Shown one piece after another: positions 11,890 to 24,409 of a DNA stretch of 64,000 nucleotides; the stretch's first letter is position 1; every line of letters begins with the position of its first letter. A program made the position numbers and the translations under genes. The DNA comes from Scleroderma bovista (lineage: Eukaryota; Basidiomycota; Agaricomycetes; Boletales; Sclerodermataceae). The notes beneath the pieces are model-generated. The model did not search any database. It was not told where the DNA came from and saw only the letters and a list, made by a program, of their open reading frames with translations. The stretch is taken from positions 47,829-111,828 of the forward strand of contig JAYMGJ010000063.1 in the NCBI GenBank assembly GCA_037178675.1, in the 5' to 3' direction.

Positions 11890-12740
11890 GCTGTCATCGT
11901 TGTTGTTGTCGTGATCGTTGATGCAGGGTGGTGAACAACATTGGTCGGTGTCATCGCTGGTCACCATCCATTACATTGGTGGTGTCATTGTTGTCGCTGT
12001 TGTCATGTTGGTGGGCCAGTAGTGGTGGTGGTTAGTGTCTCGTCGTCATCATCGATGACACAGGTGGCGGTGGTCATGTTGTTGATGCCAGTGATGGGGT
12101 CATCATTGTCGCTGGTGGTGGCCACATCGTCGACACAGTTGGGCAGTGGTCATGTCATTGGCCATTGTCGTCACATTGGTGGTCAACAACACCGGTGGTG
12201 GTGGTGGTGGCTGTCATTGTTGGTGTTGGTGGCCATGTTGACGACAATGAGGGTGGGGTCGTCATTGTCGTCTGTTGGTGGGGTCACTGTCGTCGACACA
12301 GATGGTGGTGGGGACAACGACATTGTTGTTGTTGGTGGCCACATCAACCTGGTGGTGGGGTCATCGGTGGCCGCATCGATGACACAACTGGTGGGGTGTC
12401 GTTGTCGTCATGTTGGTGGTGGCCGTTGTCGTCGACGCTGGTGATAGTAAGGGTGGTGGTGGCTGTCGTCATCTTGCACTCACCGTCACTGCCCTCATTC
12501 TTGTCGCATCGTCCTCCCCGTCCTCATTGTGTCGTTGTCGTTGTCGTCATCCATGTGGGTATTGGTGATGGTGGGGTTGGGCAATTGCTGGCGGTGGTGG
12601 TGTCATCAATAGTTACAACGCTGGGGCTGGCATGGTCACCATGGTGTTGTTGTTTTGACAATGACACTGTGGTCATCGTCATCACTGGGGGTGCTGCAGG
12701 TGGTCGTCAGTAGTGGCTGGTGGTGAAGTACTCACCTTTG
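11890..12740 (+). repeat. G/T-rich GTTGTC/GGTGGT satellite, left inner arm
   Basis: Degenerate triplet array (GTT, GTC, GGT, CAT) with strong strand asymmetry, G and T dominating the plus strand. The long Val/Gly/His ORFs inside are artefacts of triplet periodicity. Its complement, A/C-rich, follows the central inverted repeat. Confidence 0.8.
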
Positions 12741-12747
12741 TGCAGAA

Positions 12748-12829
12748 TGCAGGACTTAGAAAAAAATTGGAGTCGTTGTGATTACAAATCACGTCACAAC
12801 AACTCCAATTTCTCTACATAAGTCCCGCA
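12748..12829. repeat. Central inverted repeat of the mirror block
   Basis: The left arm ATGCAGGACTTAG...AATTGGAGTCGTTGTGA (about 12748-12781) pairs with the right arm TCACAACAACTCCAATT...TAAGTCCCGCAT (about 12794-12829). The arms are near-identical inverted copies around a loop at about 12785. This is the symmetry point where the satellite strand bias flips. Confidence 0.8.
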
Positions 12830-12839
12830 TCACCACTTT

Positions 12840-13640
12840 CATTCAACCACAATGATGATGCATCGACCACCACCACCCACGATGACAATGACTCACTATC
12901 AGGTACATACCACCCATGCATGGCCTACCACTAACACACAACCACAACAGCCCCAGCGTCATCATCGACGACGGTGATGACGACAACCCCCAGGCCTAGC
13001 ATCCTCTAATGGACGACCACGGACGACAACCACCCCCATCCCAACATCATCTGACGATGATGATGACAACAACAATGCCCAGCCCTAGCATCCTCTAACA
13101 GACAACCACCACCCCCATCCCAGCATTGTCCAATGACGATGCCCAGCCACCATGTCTCTAACAGACAATGACCGACACCCACAATGTCGACCACCTCACT
13201 GACGTCGACCAACCTGCATCAACGATGCAGGCAACCACCTGGACGATGCACCCCCCACCCCCTGGACAGTCCGTCATTAGCAACGATGACAACTGCATCA
13301 CCACCAATGATGCAGACAACAGTGTCGACAACCACGATGATAATCACCAATGACAATGACCGGTCCCAGTGACAATGACCAGCCCTAGCGACGACACTGC
13401 CCCGTGTCCCCCGTTCACCAGCACATCGCCCAAAGACAATGGTGACATTCTCCCAGCCCCAGCGTCATCTGGCAACCGCAACAACGTGTGCCCTGTGTCC
13501 CCCAGCCCCAGCCATGGTGCCCCCCTGTGTCCCCCCAGTGATGACAATGTTACCACTACCCACACCTACACCAGCGTTGACAACGCGACTACTGCTACCA
13601 GCATCAATGATGCCCCCCCAATTTCTAATATATAATATAT
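12840..13640 (+). repeat. A/C-rich CAACGAC/CCACC satellite, right inner arm
   Basis: Degenerate triplet array in which A and C dominate the plus strand, the reverse complement in composition of 11890-12740. CpG is more frequent here than in the surrounding 19 kb. Open frames (Thr/Asp/Pro-rich) are by-products. Confidence 0.8.
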
Positions 13641-13740
13641 ATTTGTTGTACTGTAGTGTTTTTTTTTCTCAATTAATATAGATTTATTAACCTGAATATT
13701 GAATAAATTAAGTGGCAAAAGAAGACAGATGAATACAGCT
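13641..13740. other. AT-rich spacer
   Basis: Very AT-rich, with TATAATATATAT and T-runs. It mirrors, in position but not in sequence I could match, the spacer at 11516-11889. Confidence 0.5.
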
Positions 13741-14345
13741 AATAGTCAGGCTGGTCTGGCTAATCTTACTAGTCTAATTGGTCTGACTGCTCTGAATTGT
13801 CTAGCCACTCTGGTCAGTCTTACTGATGCTGACTTGTCTGAGTGGCCTGACTGGGCTGGCTGGTCTGGATTGTCTTAACTGTCTGACCAACTTACTATCT
13901 GAGGGGTCTGACAGGTCTGGAATGTCTGACAGTCTGGGTGATCTGATTGGGCTGGGTGGTCTAGATGGCCTGGATGGTCTTGACTGTCTGACTGACTTAC
14001 AGTCTGGGTGATCTGGGTGGTCTGACAGGTCTGACAGGTCTGAATGGTCTTAACTGTCTGACTGACTTATGGTCTGGGTGGTCTGACTGGTCTGGGCAGT
14101 CTTAACTGTCTGACTGAGTTACTGTCTGGGTGGTCTGACTGGTCTGACTGGTCTGGAATGGTCTGGACTGTCTGACTGTCTGACAGGCTGGATGGTCTGA
14201 ATGGTCTGAATGGTCTGGTGGGTCTGGTGGGTCTGACTGACTGCTGGTCTGACTGGTCTGGTGGATCTGATGGTCTGGAATGGTATGACTGACTTATCTG
14301 TCTTATCCATCTTAACTGTCTGATTCCAGACAATCCAGACACTGT
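13741..14345 (-). repeat. GGTCTGACTG satellite, right outer arm of the mirror block
   Basis: The plus strand shows GGTCTGACTGGTCTGA units and the mark CTGACTGACTTA, which on the minus strand is the CAGTCAGACC/TAAGTCAGTCAG unit of 9900-11515. The arm is therefore an inverted copy of the left outer satellite, about 0.6 kb against 1.6 kb. Confidence 0.85.
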
Positions 14346-15309
14346 AAGAGAGTTAAGAGCAATTGTCACCTTGCTGATGTAGGTGAGATTCAGAGAAAAT
14401 GAAGATATACCAGAAGAAGATGTGACAGCATAGGTATGTTATGTAAAACATAGCAAATTCAGAATTGATATGGTAGAGAAAAACTTCAAGTATGATCAAA
14501 GAAATCTTTTTGCTAATGGATATCATTAAACACTTTATATATTCCTCAAGAGGAGCACTTACACATACGGTGGTTTTGAATGATAGCAATGATCACATAC
14601 ATTAAAGTATCATGGCTATCACCATATTCCTTAATGGCATACTGAAGAGCATTAAGAACAGTAGCTTGGGTTCCAGAGCTTTGATATTCCATCATTGCAA
14701 GATCAAGGGTATTCCTCAAGTTTCCATTTTGTTGTAGAAGGAAGTAGGAGTATTCAAAAACAAGAATACATCCTTTGAATTGTTTAAGAAGTAGTATATA
14801 TGAGAAAGAGATCTTCCTCACCAGCTCCATGCATGATTGATTCATGCATTGGGGAACCCATGAAAGAAGGACACATGAGGGGTAATGTATCAGATGTAAT
14901 ATCAAGATCAGAGTCTTTCTGTTAGGCCACAAAACACATGAGTTAAATTCTAAAAGAGGATCAATGTCTTACCATCTGAAAAGTAGTCATATTGACATGT
15001 TGCAGAGAATGGGTATAGATAACATACCAAGGTCTGGGAAAACATACTAAGGACCATCAATAACTAACAAATTGAAAAGCTTACATTCTAGTAAGTGTTG
15101 AAAAATATGGAAGGTGCAATAAGTAAGTGTGTCAAAACAAAAGAATATACTAACATCCTGAAAACATTATTGTAAGTTTGGTCACATTATATTTGTACTT
15201 GAAGAAATGGATTGATGAGAAACTTACTTGCTAATAAAAAAAGACAGGAATGTTGAATAAAAATATAAGTAGGATTATGTCAGAATCTAAAATAAAAAAT
15301 TACACACAT
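14346..15309. other. AT-rich interval with one unrecognised minus-strand ORF
   Basis: A minus-strand frame at 14932-14546 (128 residues from a possible alternative start) includes NTLDLAMMEYQSSGTQATV and ends shortly after. It shows no domain I know and no convincing exon partners. CpG is almost absent. It may be a decayed gene. Confidence 0.3.
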
Positions 15310-18300
15310 TCTGGAAAGTCAATAGGACCAGAGTGGTGGAGAGGACAGTGAAGAGACACCCAGGTAGACTCAGCATACAATTACTCACAGACTGTCATGG
15401 GAGTGAAAGGGAATCAAGCTGCACTAGGCATGAAATCACTCACTCTCTGTCAAGCCAACAGGATCAGATTTGAGGTGATGAGAGTGAGGAGTGAGAAGAA
15501 TCCTAGCTGGACCTGGCACATGAAGAACTCACAAGCTGTCAAGGCAACAGGGCCATAGTGGGAGTGGGGACAGTAAGGAACTCTGCTGGACATGGCATGG
15601 AATCACTCACTTCCTTTCAAGTCAACAGGAACAGAGTGGGAGTGAGGACAGTGAGGAGGGATTTAGTTGAACCTGGGATAACATCACTCACAAGCTATCT
15701 CACCAATAGGACCAGAGTGGAGTGAGGATAGTGAGAACAAAGAGTCAGCTAGACATGGCATAAAATTACTCACTCTCTGTCAAGCCAAAATGACCAGAGC
15801 AGGAGGGGGGATAATGAGAAGGGCCCAGTTAGACATGGCATGTAATCACTGACTTGCTATTAAGCCAACATAACCATAGTAGAAGGGAGAACAGTGAGAA
15901 GGAATCCTGCTGGACCTCACATCAAATCACTCACTTGCTGTCAGGCCAACAGGATGAGAGTGGGAGTGAAGACAGTGAGAAGGAATCCAGATAGACCTGG
16001 CATGAAATCACTCACAAGCTGTCAAGCCAACAGAAACAGAGTGGGAGTGAGGACACCCAGCTGGACCTGGCATAAAATCACCCACTTCCTGTCAAGTCAA
16101 TAGGACCAGAGGAGCAATAAGGAAAATGAGAAGGAACCCAGCTAGACTGGCATGAAATCACTCACTTGCTGTCAAGCCAGTGGGACCAGAGTGAAAGTGA
16201 GGATAGTGAGAAGGGACCCAGTTGGATGTGGCATGAAATGACTTACTTGCTGTCAAACCAACAGGACCAGAATGGGAGTGAGGACAGCAATGAGAAGGGA
16301 CCCAGTTGAACCTGGTATAAAATTACTCACAAGCTTCCAAGCCAGCAGGATCAGAATGAAAGTGAGGACAATGGGAATGAATTCAGCTGAACCTGGCATC
16401 AAACCACTCACCCACTGTTAAGCACCAGAGTGGGAGTGAGGACAGTGAGAAGGGATCCAGCTGAACCTGGCATGAAATCACTCACAAGCTGTCAAGCCAA
16501 CAGGACCAGAGTGGGATAGTGAGGAGAAACCCAGCTGGACCTAGCATAACATCACTCACTCTCTGTCAAGCCAATAGAAACAGAGTAGGAGTGAGGATAG
16601 TGAGAAGGGTGTCAGCACAATATCACTCACTCTCTGTCAAGTCAACAGGAACAGAGTGGGAGTGAGAACAGTGAGAAGGGATTCAGCTGGACCTGGTATG
16701 AAATCACTCACTTCCTGTCAAGCCAACAGGACCAGAGTGGGAGTGAAGAAAGTAAGAAGGGACCCAGCTGAACCTGGTATGGAATCACTCACTTCCTGTC
16801 AAGCCAACAGGACCAGAGATAGTGATAAGAGGCCCAGCTGGACTTGGCATGGAATCACTCACTTTCTGTCAAGCCAGCAGAACCAAAGTGGGAGTGAGAA
16901 TAGTGAGGAGGGACCCAGCTGTACCTAACATGAAATTGCTCACTTTCTGTCAAGCCAACAGGACCAAACTGGAAGGGACCAAACTGGACCTGGCATAAAA
17001 TTACTCACTTTCTGTCAAGCCAACAGAACCACAGTGAGGAGTGGGGACACTGAGAAAAGAATGCAGCTAAACCTGACATGAAATCACTCACAAACTGTCA
17101 AGCAAACAGGATCAGAGTAGGGGTGAGAACAGTGAGAAGGGGCCTATCTGGACCTGGCATGAAATCACCCACTTGCTGTCAAGCCAACAGGACCAGAGTT
17201 GGAGTGAGGACAGTGAGAAGGGACCAAGCTGGACCTGGCATGAAATCACTCACTTCCTGACAAGCCATCAGTATGAGAGTGGGAGTGAGGACAGTGAGAA
17301 AGAGCCCAGCTAGACCTAGCATGGAGTTACTCACCCACTATCAAGCCAACAGGACCAGATTGAGAGTGAGAACAGTAAGAGGGACCCAGGTGGACCTGGC
17401 ATGAAATTACTTACCCACTATCAAGCCAACAGGGCCAGAGTGGGAGTGAAAACAGTAAGATGGACCCAGCTCAACTTGACATGAAATCACTCACAAGCTG
17501 TCAAGCCAACAGAACCAGTGTGGGAATAAAGACAGTGAGAAGGGACCCAAATGAATCTGGCATGATAACACTCACTTGCTGTCAAGCCAACAGAACCAGG
17601 GTGGGAGGAAGGACAATGAGAAGGGACTCAGTTGAACCTGGCATCAAATCACTCACAAGCTGGCATAAAGTCAACAGGATCAGAGTGGGAATGCCAATAG
17701 TGAGAAGGGACCCAGCTGAACAAGTATTAAATCACTCACTTTCTGTGAAGCCAACAGGGCCAGAGTAGGAGTGAGGAGAATGAGAAGGGACCCAGCTGTG
17801 GCATGAAATCACTCACAAGCTGTTAAGCCATCAGGATCAGAGTAGGAGTAAGGATGATAGTGAGAAGAGACCTAGCTGGACCTGGCATTAAATCACTTAC
17901 TTTCTGTCAAACCAGCAGGACCAAAGTAGGAGTGAGGACAGTGAGAAGGGATCCAATTGGACCTGATATCAAACCACTGACTCTCTGTCAAACCAAGAGG
18001 ACCAGAGTGGGAGTGAGGACAGTGAGAAGGAATCCAGCTGGACCCAACATGAATCACTCACTTCCTGTGAACTCCATGGGACCAGAGTAGTAGGAGTGAA
18101 GACAGTGAGAAGGGACCCAACTGGACCTGGCATAAAATCACTCACTTCCTGTCAAGCCAACACAACCAGAGTGGGAGTGAGGACAGTGAGAAGGGATCTA
18201 GCTAGACCTGGCATAAAATCACTCACTTGCTGTCAAGTCAACAGGACCAGAATGAGGGTAAGAACAGTGAGAAGGGGTCCAGTTGGACCTGACATGAAAT

Positions 18301-18475
18301 CACTCACTTCCTGTCCAGCCAACAGAACCATATGGACAGTGAGAATGGATCCAGCTGAACCCAGCATGAAATCACTAACAAACTATCAAGCCAACAGAAC
18401 CAGAGTGGGAGTGAAACTGTGAGAAGGGATCAACTGGACCTGATATGAAATTACTCACAAACTATCATGCCAACC
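15310..18475 (+). repeat. 81-bp minisatellite, about 39 degenerate units
   Basis: The unit reads, in pieces, CTCACTTCCTGTCAAGCCAA, CAGGACCAGAGTGGGAGTGA, GGACAGTGAGAAGGGACCCA, GCTGGACCTGGCATGAAATC and A, giving 81 bp. Because 81 is a multiple of three, open frames with a 27-residue repeat (MKSLTSCQANRTRVGVRTVR core) recur, but stops and indels break them every few units and there is no start context. I read it as a non-coding tandem array. Unit length varies by small deletions and CpG is nearly absent. Confidence 0.85.
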
Positions 18476-18717
18476 CAGCAATAATAATAGTTAGTGTCCA
18501 TTCATTATTATGGTGAACTTGGAAACTTAATGACCTATTGCCAATAACTTTATCATATAAAACATAAGGTAAATACTTGCCCAACCTTAGATGGCATCCA
18601 GCTCATTATGTCCTTTTCCATGCATACCTTGTCAAATTTGTTTTGCACCACATGGTATCTGAGTGCTCTGCCCAATTCCAAACTGTCAGCCCCCTATGAC
18701 ATGACAATGTCACTCTC

Positions 18718-19916
18718 TTACTGCTTAACAGAATATTCAACATTCAGAATAATGTTGGCTTGCTGTGTTGAAATTACTAGCTTTTGAAGTTCCACCTCAT
18801 CAAGAGCATCTGTTGTACATCTTAGGAGTGAACCACAATCAGCACCATCTTGGTTCATACCTGCATTGATAAATTCAGGTTAGTATCAACAAGGTCAATC
18901 CATAACTTCTCACAGCCCATTGACAAATAAGCCTTTGGAGGATACTTGTATCCATTCAACTGGCTTTCAATTCTTGCCCTCAAGTTTCTCAATATCTCTG
19001 CTGACAACTCTCCAACCCTTGGCTTTGCCTTTCTCATTGTCATACCTTCCTCTTCCATGAGCTGGCTGAGAGCAAGCAACTCTAAGGCATCAGTCTTTGT
19101 CAACACAGCAATCACAGGCACTCCCCAACAATTATATCAGAATCATTATGATACCACCTACAATGCTGAGGTAGCTTACCCTTTCCTGTATTGCATTGAT
19201 TGAAGAACTTCTCTTCTGCAGCCAAAATTGGCCTCTCATAGTCAGCCATTGAGATGCAAAACCTAGGTCAACATCAAGTTTATATGATATACCATTCAAC
19301 TATAGTTGTGATCCCACCAGATGGCATGGATACGCTTCTCCAACTTCATTGTGCCTGCTCGACCAGCAACAAAGTCATTCATCAAATTCAGCTCCTTCAC
19401 AGAGCCAGTCTCGAACCCTCGAGAGTCATGAAATATAAAACCAGGGTTGCTGCGAAAAATCAGTTCATCTTCAATGTTATGATCCCCCCTCTGAATAGAG
19501 TTAGTCTAGTTCATATCACCAAACAAGCTCTAGTAGGCTAACTTGCCTCCAATGATCCCTGTACAATCGCAGGATCAATCTGCGAAATGCCATGCATTAG
19601 TAACTTGAAGGAACATATAATATGGCAGGATGAGGTACTTGACCTCTTCGCCTTTGGTATTGAAGATCTCCGGAAGCTCTGTAGTGTTGCAAACACGCTG
19701 CAAGAGTGTCGTTTTACCTGCATTTGACCTGCCGAGGACGAGGATTCTAAAATGACCAATGCGATCGAAGTGCTTCTTGGCTTCTGCAGGATCCAGAATG
19801 TCTGTCACCAAATCATTGAACAATGTACATACAGTCTACTCACTGGTTTTGTTGGAACCTGAAGCACGCCGCCCAGAGTTCCTGAATGGCAGAGCCAACA
19901 AGTGTCCAGGAGCCAT
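18718..19916 (-). CDS. P-loop GTPase (G-domain protein), seven exons
   Basis: Predicted 289-residue GTP-binding protein of the agaric 'G domain-containing' family, in which the biological role is unknown. Exons (minus strand): 19916-19844, 19801-19644, 19579-19547, 19490-19318, 19262-19180, 19120-18914, 18860-18718; all junctions keep frame to TAA at 18718. Visible motifs: Walker A/G1 GRSNAGKT (near residue 45), G3 as FHDSRGFE (about residue 108) and G4 as LTKTD (about 182). The start MAPGHLLALP was chosen because the preceding exon ends at a GTGAGT donor that joins in phase to NILDPAEA. Intron 3 (19546-19491) begins with GC (GCAAGT) rather than GT. No premature stop is seen. The gene marks the edge between the CpG-poor repeats on the left and the gene island on the right. 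Confidence 0.8.
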
Positions 19917-21825
19917 TCTCGCAAAACTGGTTTACTGTGAAATCGTTTCACGGGAAGGTTGTGTAACGAGTCGAACGGAGAGTGGTGGTCAAAGTACAAG
20001 CCTGTCGCACTGAGGCGCTTATCTCTTCCACGAGGTGTTCCAAAAAAGGGCTATCCAGGTGACTTGATGGTGACTTGCGCACAGATAGCAGACAACGCGA
20101 ATTGTAGTCCAACGTTTTGCACTATACTTGTAAACGACAATCCTCTACATGCGCATCATATACTAAGTCGCTGGGTACTTTCAGATGTAGATGACAACGT
20201 GGAAAGCTTTGAAGACAATTCCAAGGACGTGAGCCAACAAAGATGATCCATTCACTCTCGGACCCGAGTTATTTCTTCGAACTGAACAGAATCGCCCAAT
20301 CATGGACTTCTAGCAGGGAAGATGATATCAATAGAGGAGACTGGAGCATATACTATAGGGCGGTGATGAAAGAACAAGAAGCATCACTTCGTGTTCTCAC
20401 CCAAATTTCTGGGTAACGGCAGCGCTGACTCCCTACATTAAGTAGGACACTTCTCTTGAACGCATTCCATCGAAGAGCTTGTAGTATTGTTGGAATGCCA
20501 TTCCATGGCACGTGCCAAATACACGCACCTGGTGGTCGTGGAGGAAATGATCGGCATTTAGGAAACGAACCCAGTGACCATGAAACTATGTACTAACAGC
20601 TGAAAGAATTACTGTTTTGGCGGCTGTCTTGCACTTGTGCGAGCTCTTTCATTGACTCCCGCCGAGTGTCTAAGCATCCAAGAAGGTGTCTTACAGAAAC
20701 GTTGGTTTACTCAAAGTGCTTCCAAACGTTGGCATCCCTTGGACGTTTTCTCGGGTCACTACTATGCAGATTGGCACATTCTTTTCGCTTGCAACCGCAC
20801 AAAAATGTATCTCCTCTTTCCCTTCGCCCCCCTTGATACGACTGGTTGCCCCACCAACTTGTACATAGATGCATGGCTTCACAGCAGGATACCTGATGGA
20901 AAACAAGCCTCAAGGCCTCAACGACCAATGACCGTTTGTTGGGATGTGCTTGGTGCTGTGGATCCACATATGGAAAAGCGTGGAAAGCGAGGCAGTCTGA
21001 ACGAAATGCCTCAGTCAGGGGGAATGGCCCACCATCAGTGCAAGGTCGATGAATGCATCGGACCTTGGTGGGACAACTAGCTGCTGTCAGCCCTATCAAT
21101 CCATCAGAAGTGGTAGATCGAAGCAGTGCATCATGACGACGGTGTACAGACGTCAGTTGAGCTAGGGGCCTAGTAGAGCCCTAAATGTACATACGCTTGC
21201 ACCAAACCAGCGGGAGACCAGTGAAGACCCATGACAGCAGTAAAAACTTATATAATTATGCACTCGTACATCAGAACTGCTCATGCATACATTGAATATG
21301 CCTGTAATCCGAAATACACTGCATGTCGACAAGAAAGATCCAGATACAGAAGGGGACGGAGCAGTGTGTGCGGTTCCATGTAAATATGGGTGACAATGAT
21401 ACACTAGGTGCGAGAGTTGGAAAGCATTTTGATAGCAAGATAGTGTGGCTTAAGTGCCGGGTATTCATCAATCGGGAAGAGAAGAGAGTAGCTTTGTACA
21501 CGTCAAATGTGGGAGAACGTGATTGCAGGCTAGTTTATGGAATGTGCGTCTTCACGTGTAATGGAACCAGTATGGAACCTCGATCTAAGTGCTGTCATCA
21601 CGAGTCAGCGAGGGAGCGCAGTACCAAGTTGAAGCAATTCACCTGCGAAACAGCCGAACCCAAGGCTCTCGCCGTCCTCGGACTTGTTATCTCCGCTGTC
21701 AGCACTCGACGTTCCAGTACGCGACGGACCGCGCTGCAATTATATCAGGAATGTAAATAGAGTAAGAGTGTAAAACACCTACCGACAAATTAATGTCTTG
21801 TTTCTTCCATGTTTGCCTTGAAGCC
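19917..21825. other. Intergenic region with a duplicated promoter-like segment
   Basis: No secure gene. The segment at about 20890-21000 resembles 23415-23530, upstream of WD40 gene 1 (shared GTCCACATATGG/GTGGATCCACATATGG context), so a relic of a related gene may lie here. A minus frame at 20906-20691 with IYVQVGG and ENVQGMPTF could be an exon but has no identifiable partner. The plus ORFs at 20637-21080 and 21323-21760 show no domain. Confidence 0.4.
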
Positions 21826-23260
21826 TCATAAGAGGCGACAACTAAAGGCTACAATGCAGTCAGAGTCGATATGATGATATTCAACGCACAGCCTTACATT
21901 CCTGCCTCGGGCAGCGAATATAAGTCCTGATGTTTTTCGTTCTTTCGCTTGCATATTTTGCGATCGTTTGCTTCTCTTAAAAAGTCGTGAAAAACGGCGG
22001 TTTTCCCGCAATCGGGAATCCGGATTTTGTGGCACAGGACTATCTGCTCTCCCCGGACCAGGTGGTGGCGAAGGTGGCGAAGCGAAAAACTACGATGCTC
22101 AGTAGATTTGCATGAAGCGTTTACCACAGTAAAATCATTCGTACATCTGAGTCTGAGTCTCTTTCTGCATGAGGATCGCTTAACTGGTTCGCGTCTGGTG
22201 AGTCCATCGGATGAAGTTCCATGGCTGGGCGCTTCAGATCGTCAGCTATAAATACCATGAACATGATGTTCAAAATGACCTACATCCAGAACAGATAACG
22301 AGTCTACAGATCGGGACTTTCCAATTATCAGGACCAGATACAAACGACAAATGAAAAGCTTACCTTTTTTACAATTTTCAAAGGGTTGACCGAAAGTTCC
22401 GTACCATGCAGCACATAAGTAAGGCACTGGCTGTCAGGCGAAAATATGAATGGACCCCCATTACGCAAGACCATCACGAGTTCCCGAGTAGTAGTCGACC
22501 AAACACATATTTTGCGGTAATCGGTAGCGGCAACCAGAGTTCCATCCGGGGTGCAGATTGTTTCTCCCAATACATCGTCAGAACCCGATACGAGAACCTC
22601 GCTTTCAAATTCCTCCTTGCCAACGTCCCAAACTACTACGCTGCTACTTCCGCTGCCGAAGAAGACTTTGCTCGCATCAGGTGAAAATACGGCGGCCATC
22701 AGCATGGGGGGCATGTGCGGCTCCAAGTTGACCTCAGATATTAGTCGACAATTCTCTACGTCATAAATGCGCAGCACATGCCATTGGACGGAGACTAATC
22801 TTGTTCCATCAGGGGAGAACGCAAGCGCGTAAAAGGCGTCTACCGAGACATGCGCCTTTCGTATGACCTCTAGGGTGTCCAGGCGCCAGAGTAATAGTTC
22901 CCCGTTCTTGGTTATGCTTGCGGTGATTTTCTTGTCTGGAAGGGAGGCGACCCTACAAACAGCCCCTTCATGTGCAGTGAATGCCTCGCCAACGGGCTCT
23001 CCTGTCCGAGCGTCCCACTGACGAACAGTCGTATCATGGGCAGAGCTAAGGAACACATCCTCGGTCACGAAGAGGATGTGGGTGATGATGAAACCTTTTA
23101 AATGGGCTTGAATAGGGCCGAGGAGAAGATTGCCCGAAGATGCATCCCAGACGTAGAAAGTTCCGTATACAGATCCGCCAACTATAAGTGCTCCGGAGGG
23201 CGAATAAGTTAGGCAGAAGAATCCGTGTCGTGGACCAGTCCCCTGTCCTTGTTGAATCAT
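21826..23260 (-). CDS. WD40-repeat protein 1, three exons
   Basis: The first exon (23260-22364, 299 residues) is a run of WD40 blades: repeated 'SPDG/SPSG...' turns and WD-type ends such as FYVWDASSG, VRQWDARTG, LLWRLDTL, VVVWDVGK and ICVWSTTT. It should fold as a beta-propeller for protein binding. Two further exons join in phase: one from RPAMELHPMD to DSDSD, then a Pro-rich and strongly basic tail (SPPPPGPG region, RRFSRLFKRSKRSQ) ending in TGA at 21826-21828. Exon 1 ends at a GTAAGC donor (22363). No NACHT or kinase domain precedes it, so it is a stand-alone WD40 protein or the C-terminal part of a larger lost gene. The basic tail resembles tails in other agaric WD40 proteins. The exact last exon is less certain. 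Confidence 0.7.
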
Positions 23261-24409
23261 TGAGGGATGGAAGCGGGGAGAAGGAAGCGTCGCTGACAGT
23301 AATTTATGGCCCCGGCTCAGCGCTTACTGCAGAGTTTTTGCACGTACTCATAGGTAATACAATGTAGTATTGCTGGCAGTCTGTTAACAGACACGGATAT
23401 GACGCATGGCAGGAGGTTTGATGGAAAAACAAAGACTGCCAGTCCAGTCGACGGTTTGTTTGGGTTCGCTTGGTGTTGTGGGTCCACATATGGGCAATCC
23501 AACAGGGGAAAACCGCGGAAAGCGAGGCAGAGCCGTGATCCCTTACTCAAGTCAGTATGAATGTAGGAAGAGGACCTGGATACCTTGTCCAAAACATCGC
23601 ACGCAAAACCGAGGAGGAGTAAGTCTCAGTTTCCTTTCTCAAGGTTTTCTAGGTGACTGGGAAATAGGATAGAAACGAAAGAGAACTCACGGATGAAACG
23701 GCCGTTCGATAAGAATTCGTGCGACGGTGGCTCCCAAGTACCTGAAGGACCGACAATGGCCACGGAGAGAAACGGACATCCACCCGTGTCCCCTTAACAG
23801 CATCCTCGGACCTCGACTGGCTGGGACTAGCCAGTGCGGAATTCAATCTATGATAGACGCTACAATTGCCACACGCTAATTTCAACTTTTTTTTTCACAA
23901 TTGCAAGCCCCGGTGGCTCCAAATACTCACCTCGAATTTCCGCTCAATGGCGGGGACGTTTGCGGACGCAGGCCCTGGCCGCGTTTCGTCGCTCGGAGCT
24001 TTCCTGTTTGGAGTTTTCGACAGCAACCGTGTCCTTCACTGCAAGCTAGGGGTCCAAACGTTCAACGTTCAACGACGTTCAAAGCGAGACTGTGACGGAC
24101 GCCACCTAGAGTCACAAATGTACCAGCTTTTACCTTCGACTTGCCTTGGACCTCTCGCTTAATGCTAGCACTTGGTTTCGACCTATGAACAGCGATGCAA
24201 AACCAAGCGCGCCATTCTGGCAGAGCGACTGTTTTCTTTTCATGTCGTTCATGCCACCCTGTTATTGGCATGAAAGGAACACAAGGTGGTTCAAATCTGT
24301 CTCACAATCCTACCAATAGTAAGAGACCTTCACTCAAATGATCTTAATGACGGAGCTCTGGCGTTACTTTCACGAGCCCATCAGAAGACGTCTTTCACGA
24401 CAAGTTCTA
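23261..24409. other. Upstream region of WD40 gene 1, no gene seen
   Basis: Several short ORFs on both strands, none with a domain. It includes the duplicated segment 23415-23530 shared with 20890-21000. Confidence 0.4.

Noticed and set aside
11941..12713. Two long overlapping ORFs rich in Val, Gly and His
   Set aside because: They follow from G/T-rich triplet repeats, occur in more than one frame and show no domain.
15310..18475. CRISPR-like array or a large repeat protein gene
   Set aside because: Units are contiguous without unique spacers, the organism is a fungus, and frames break repeatedly, so it is a minisatellite.
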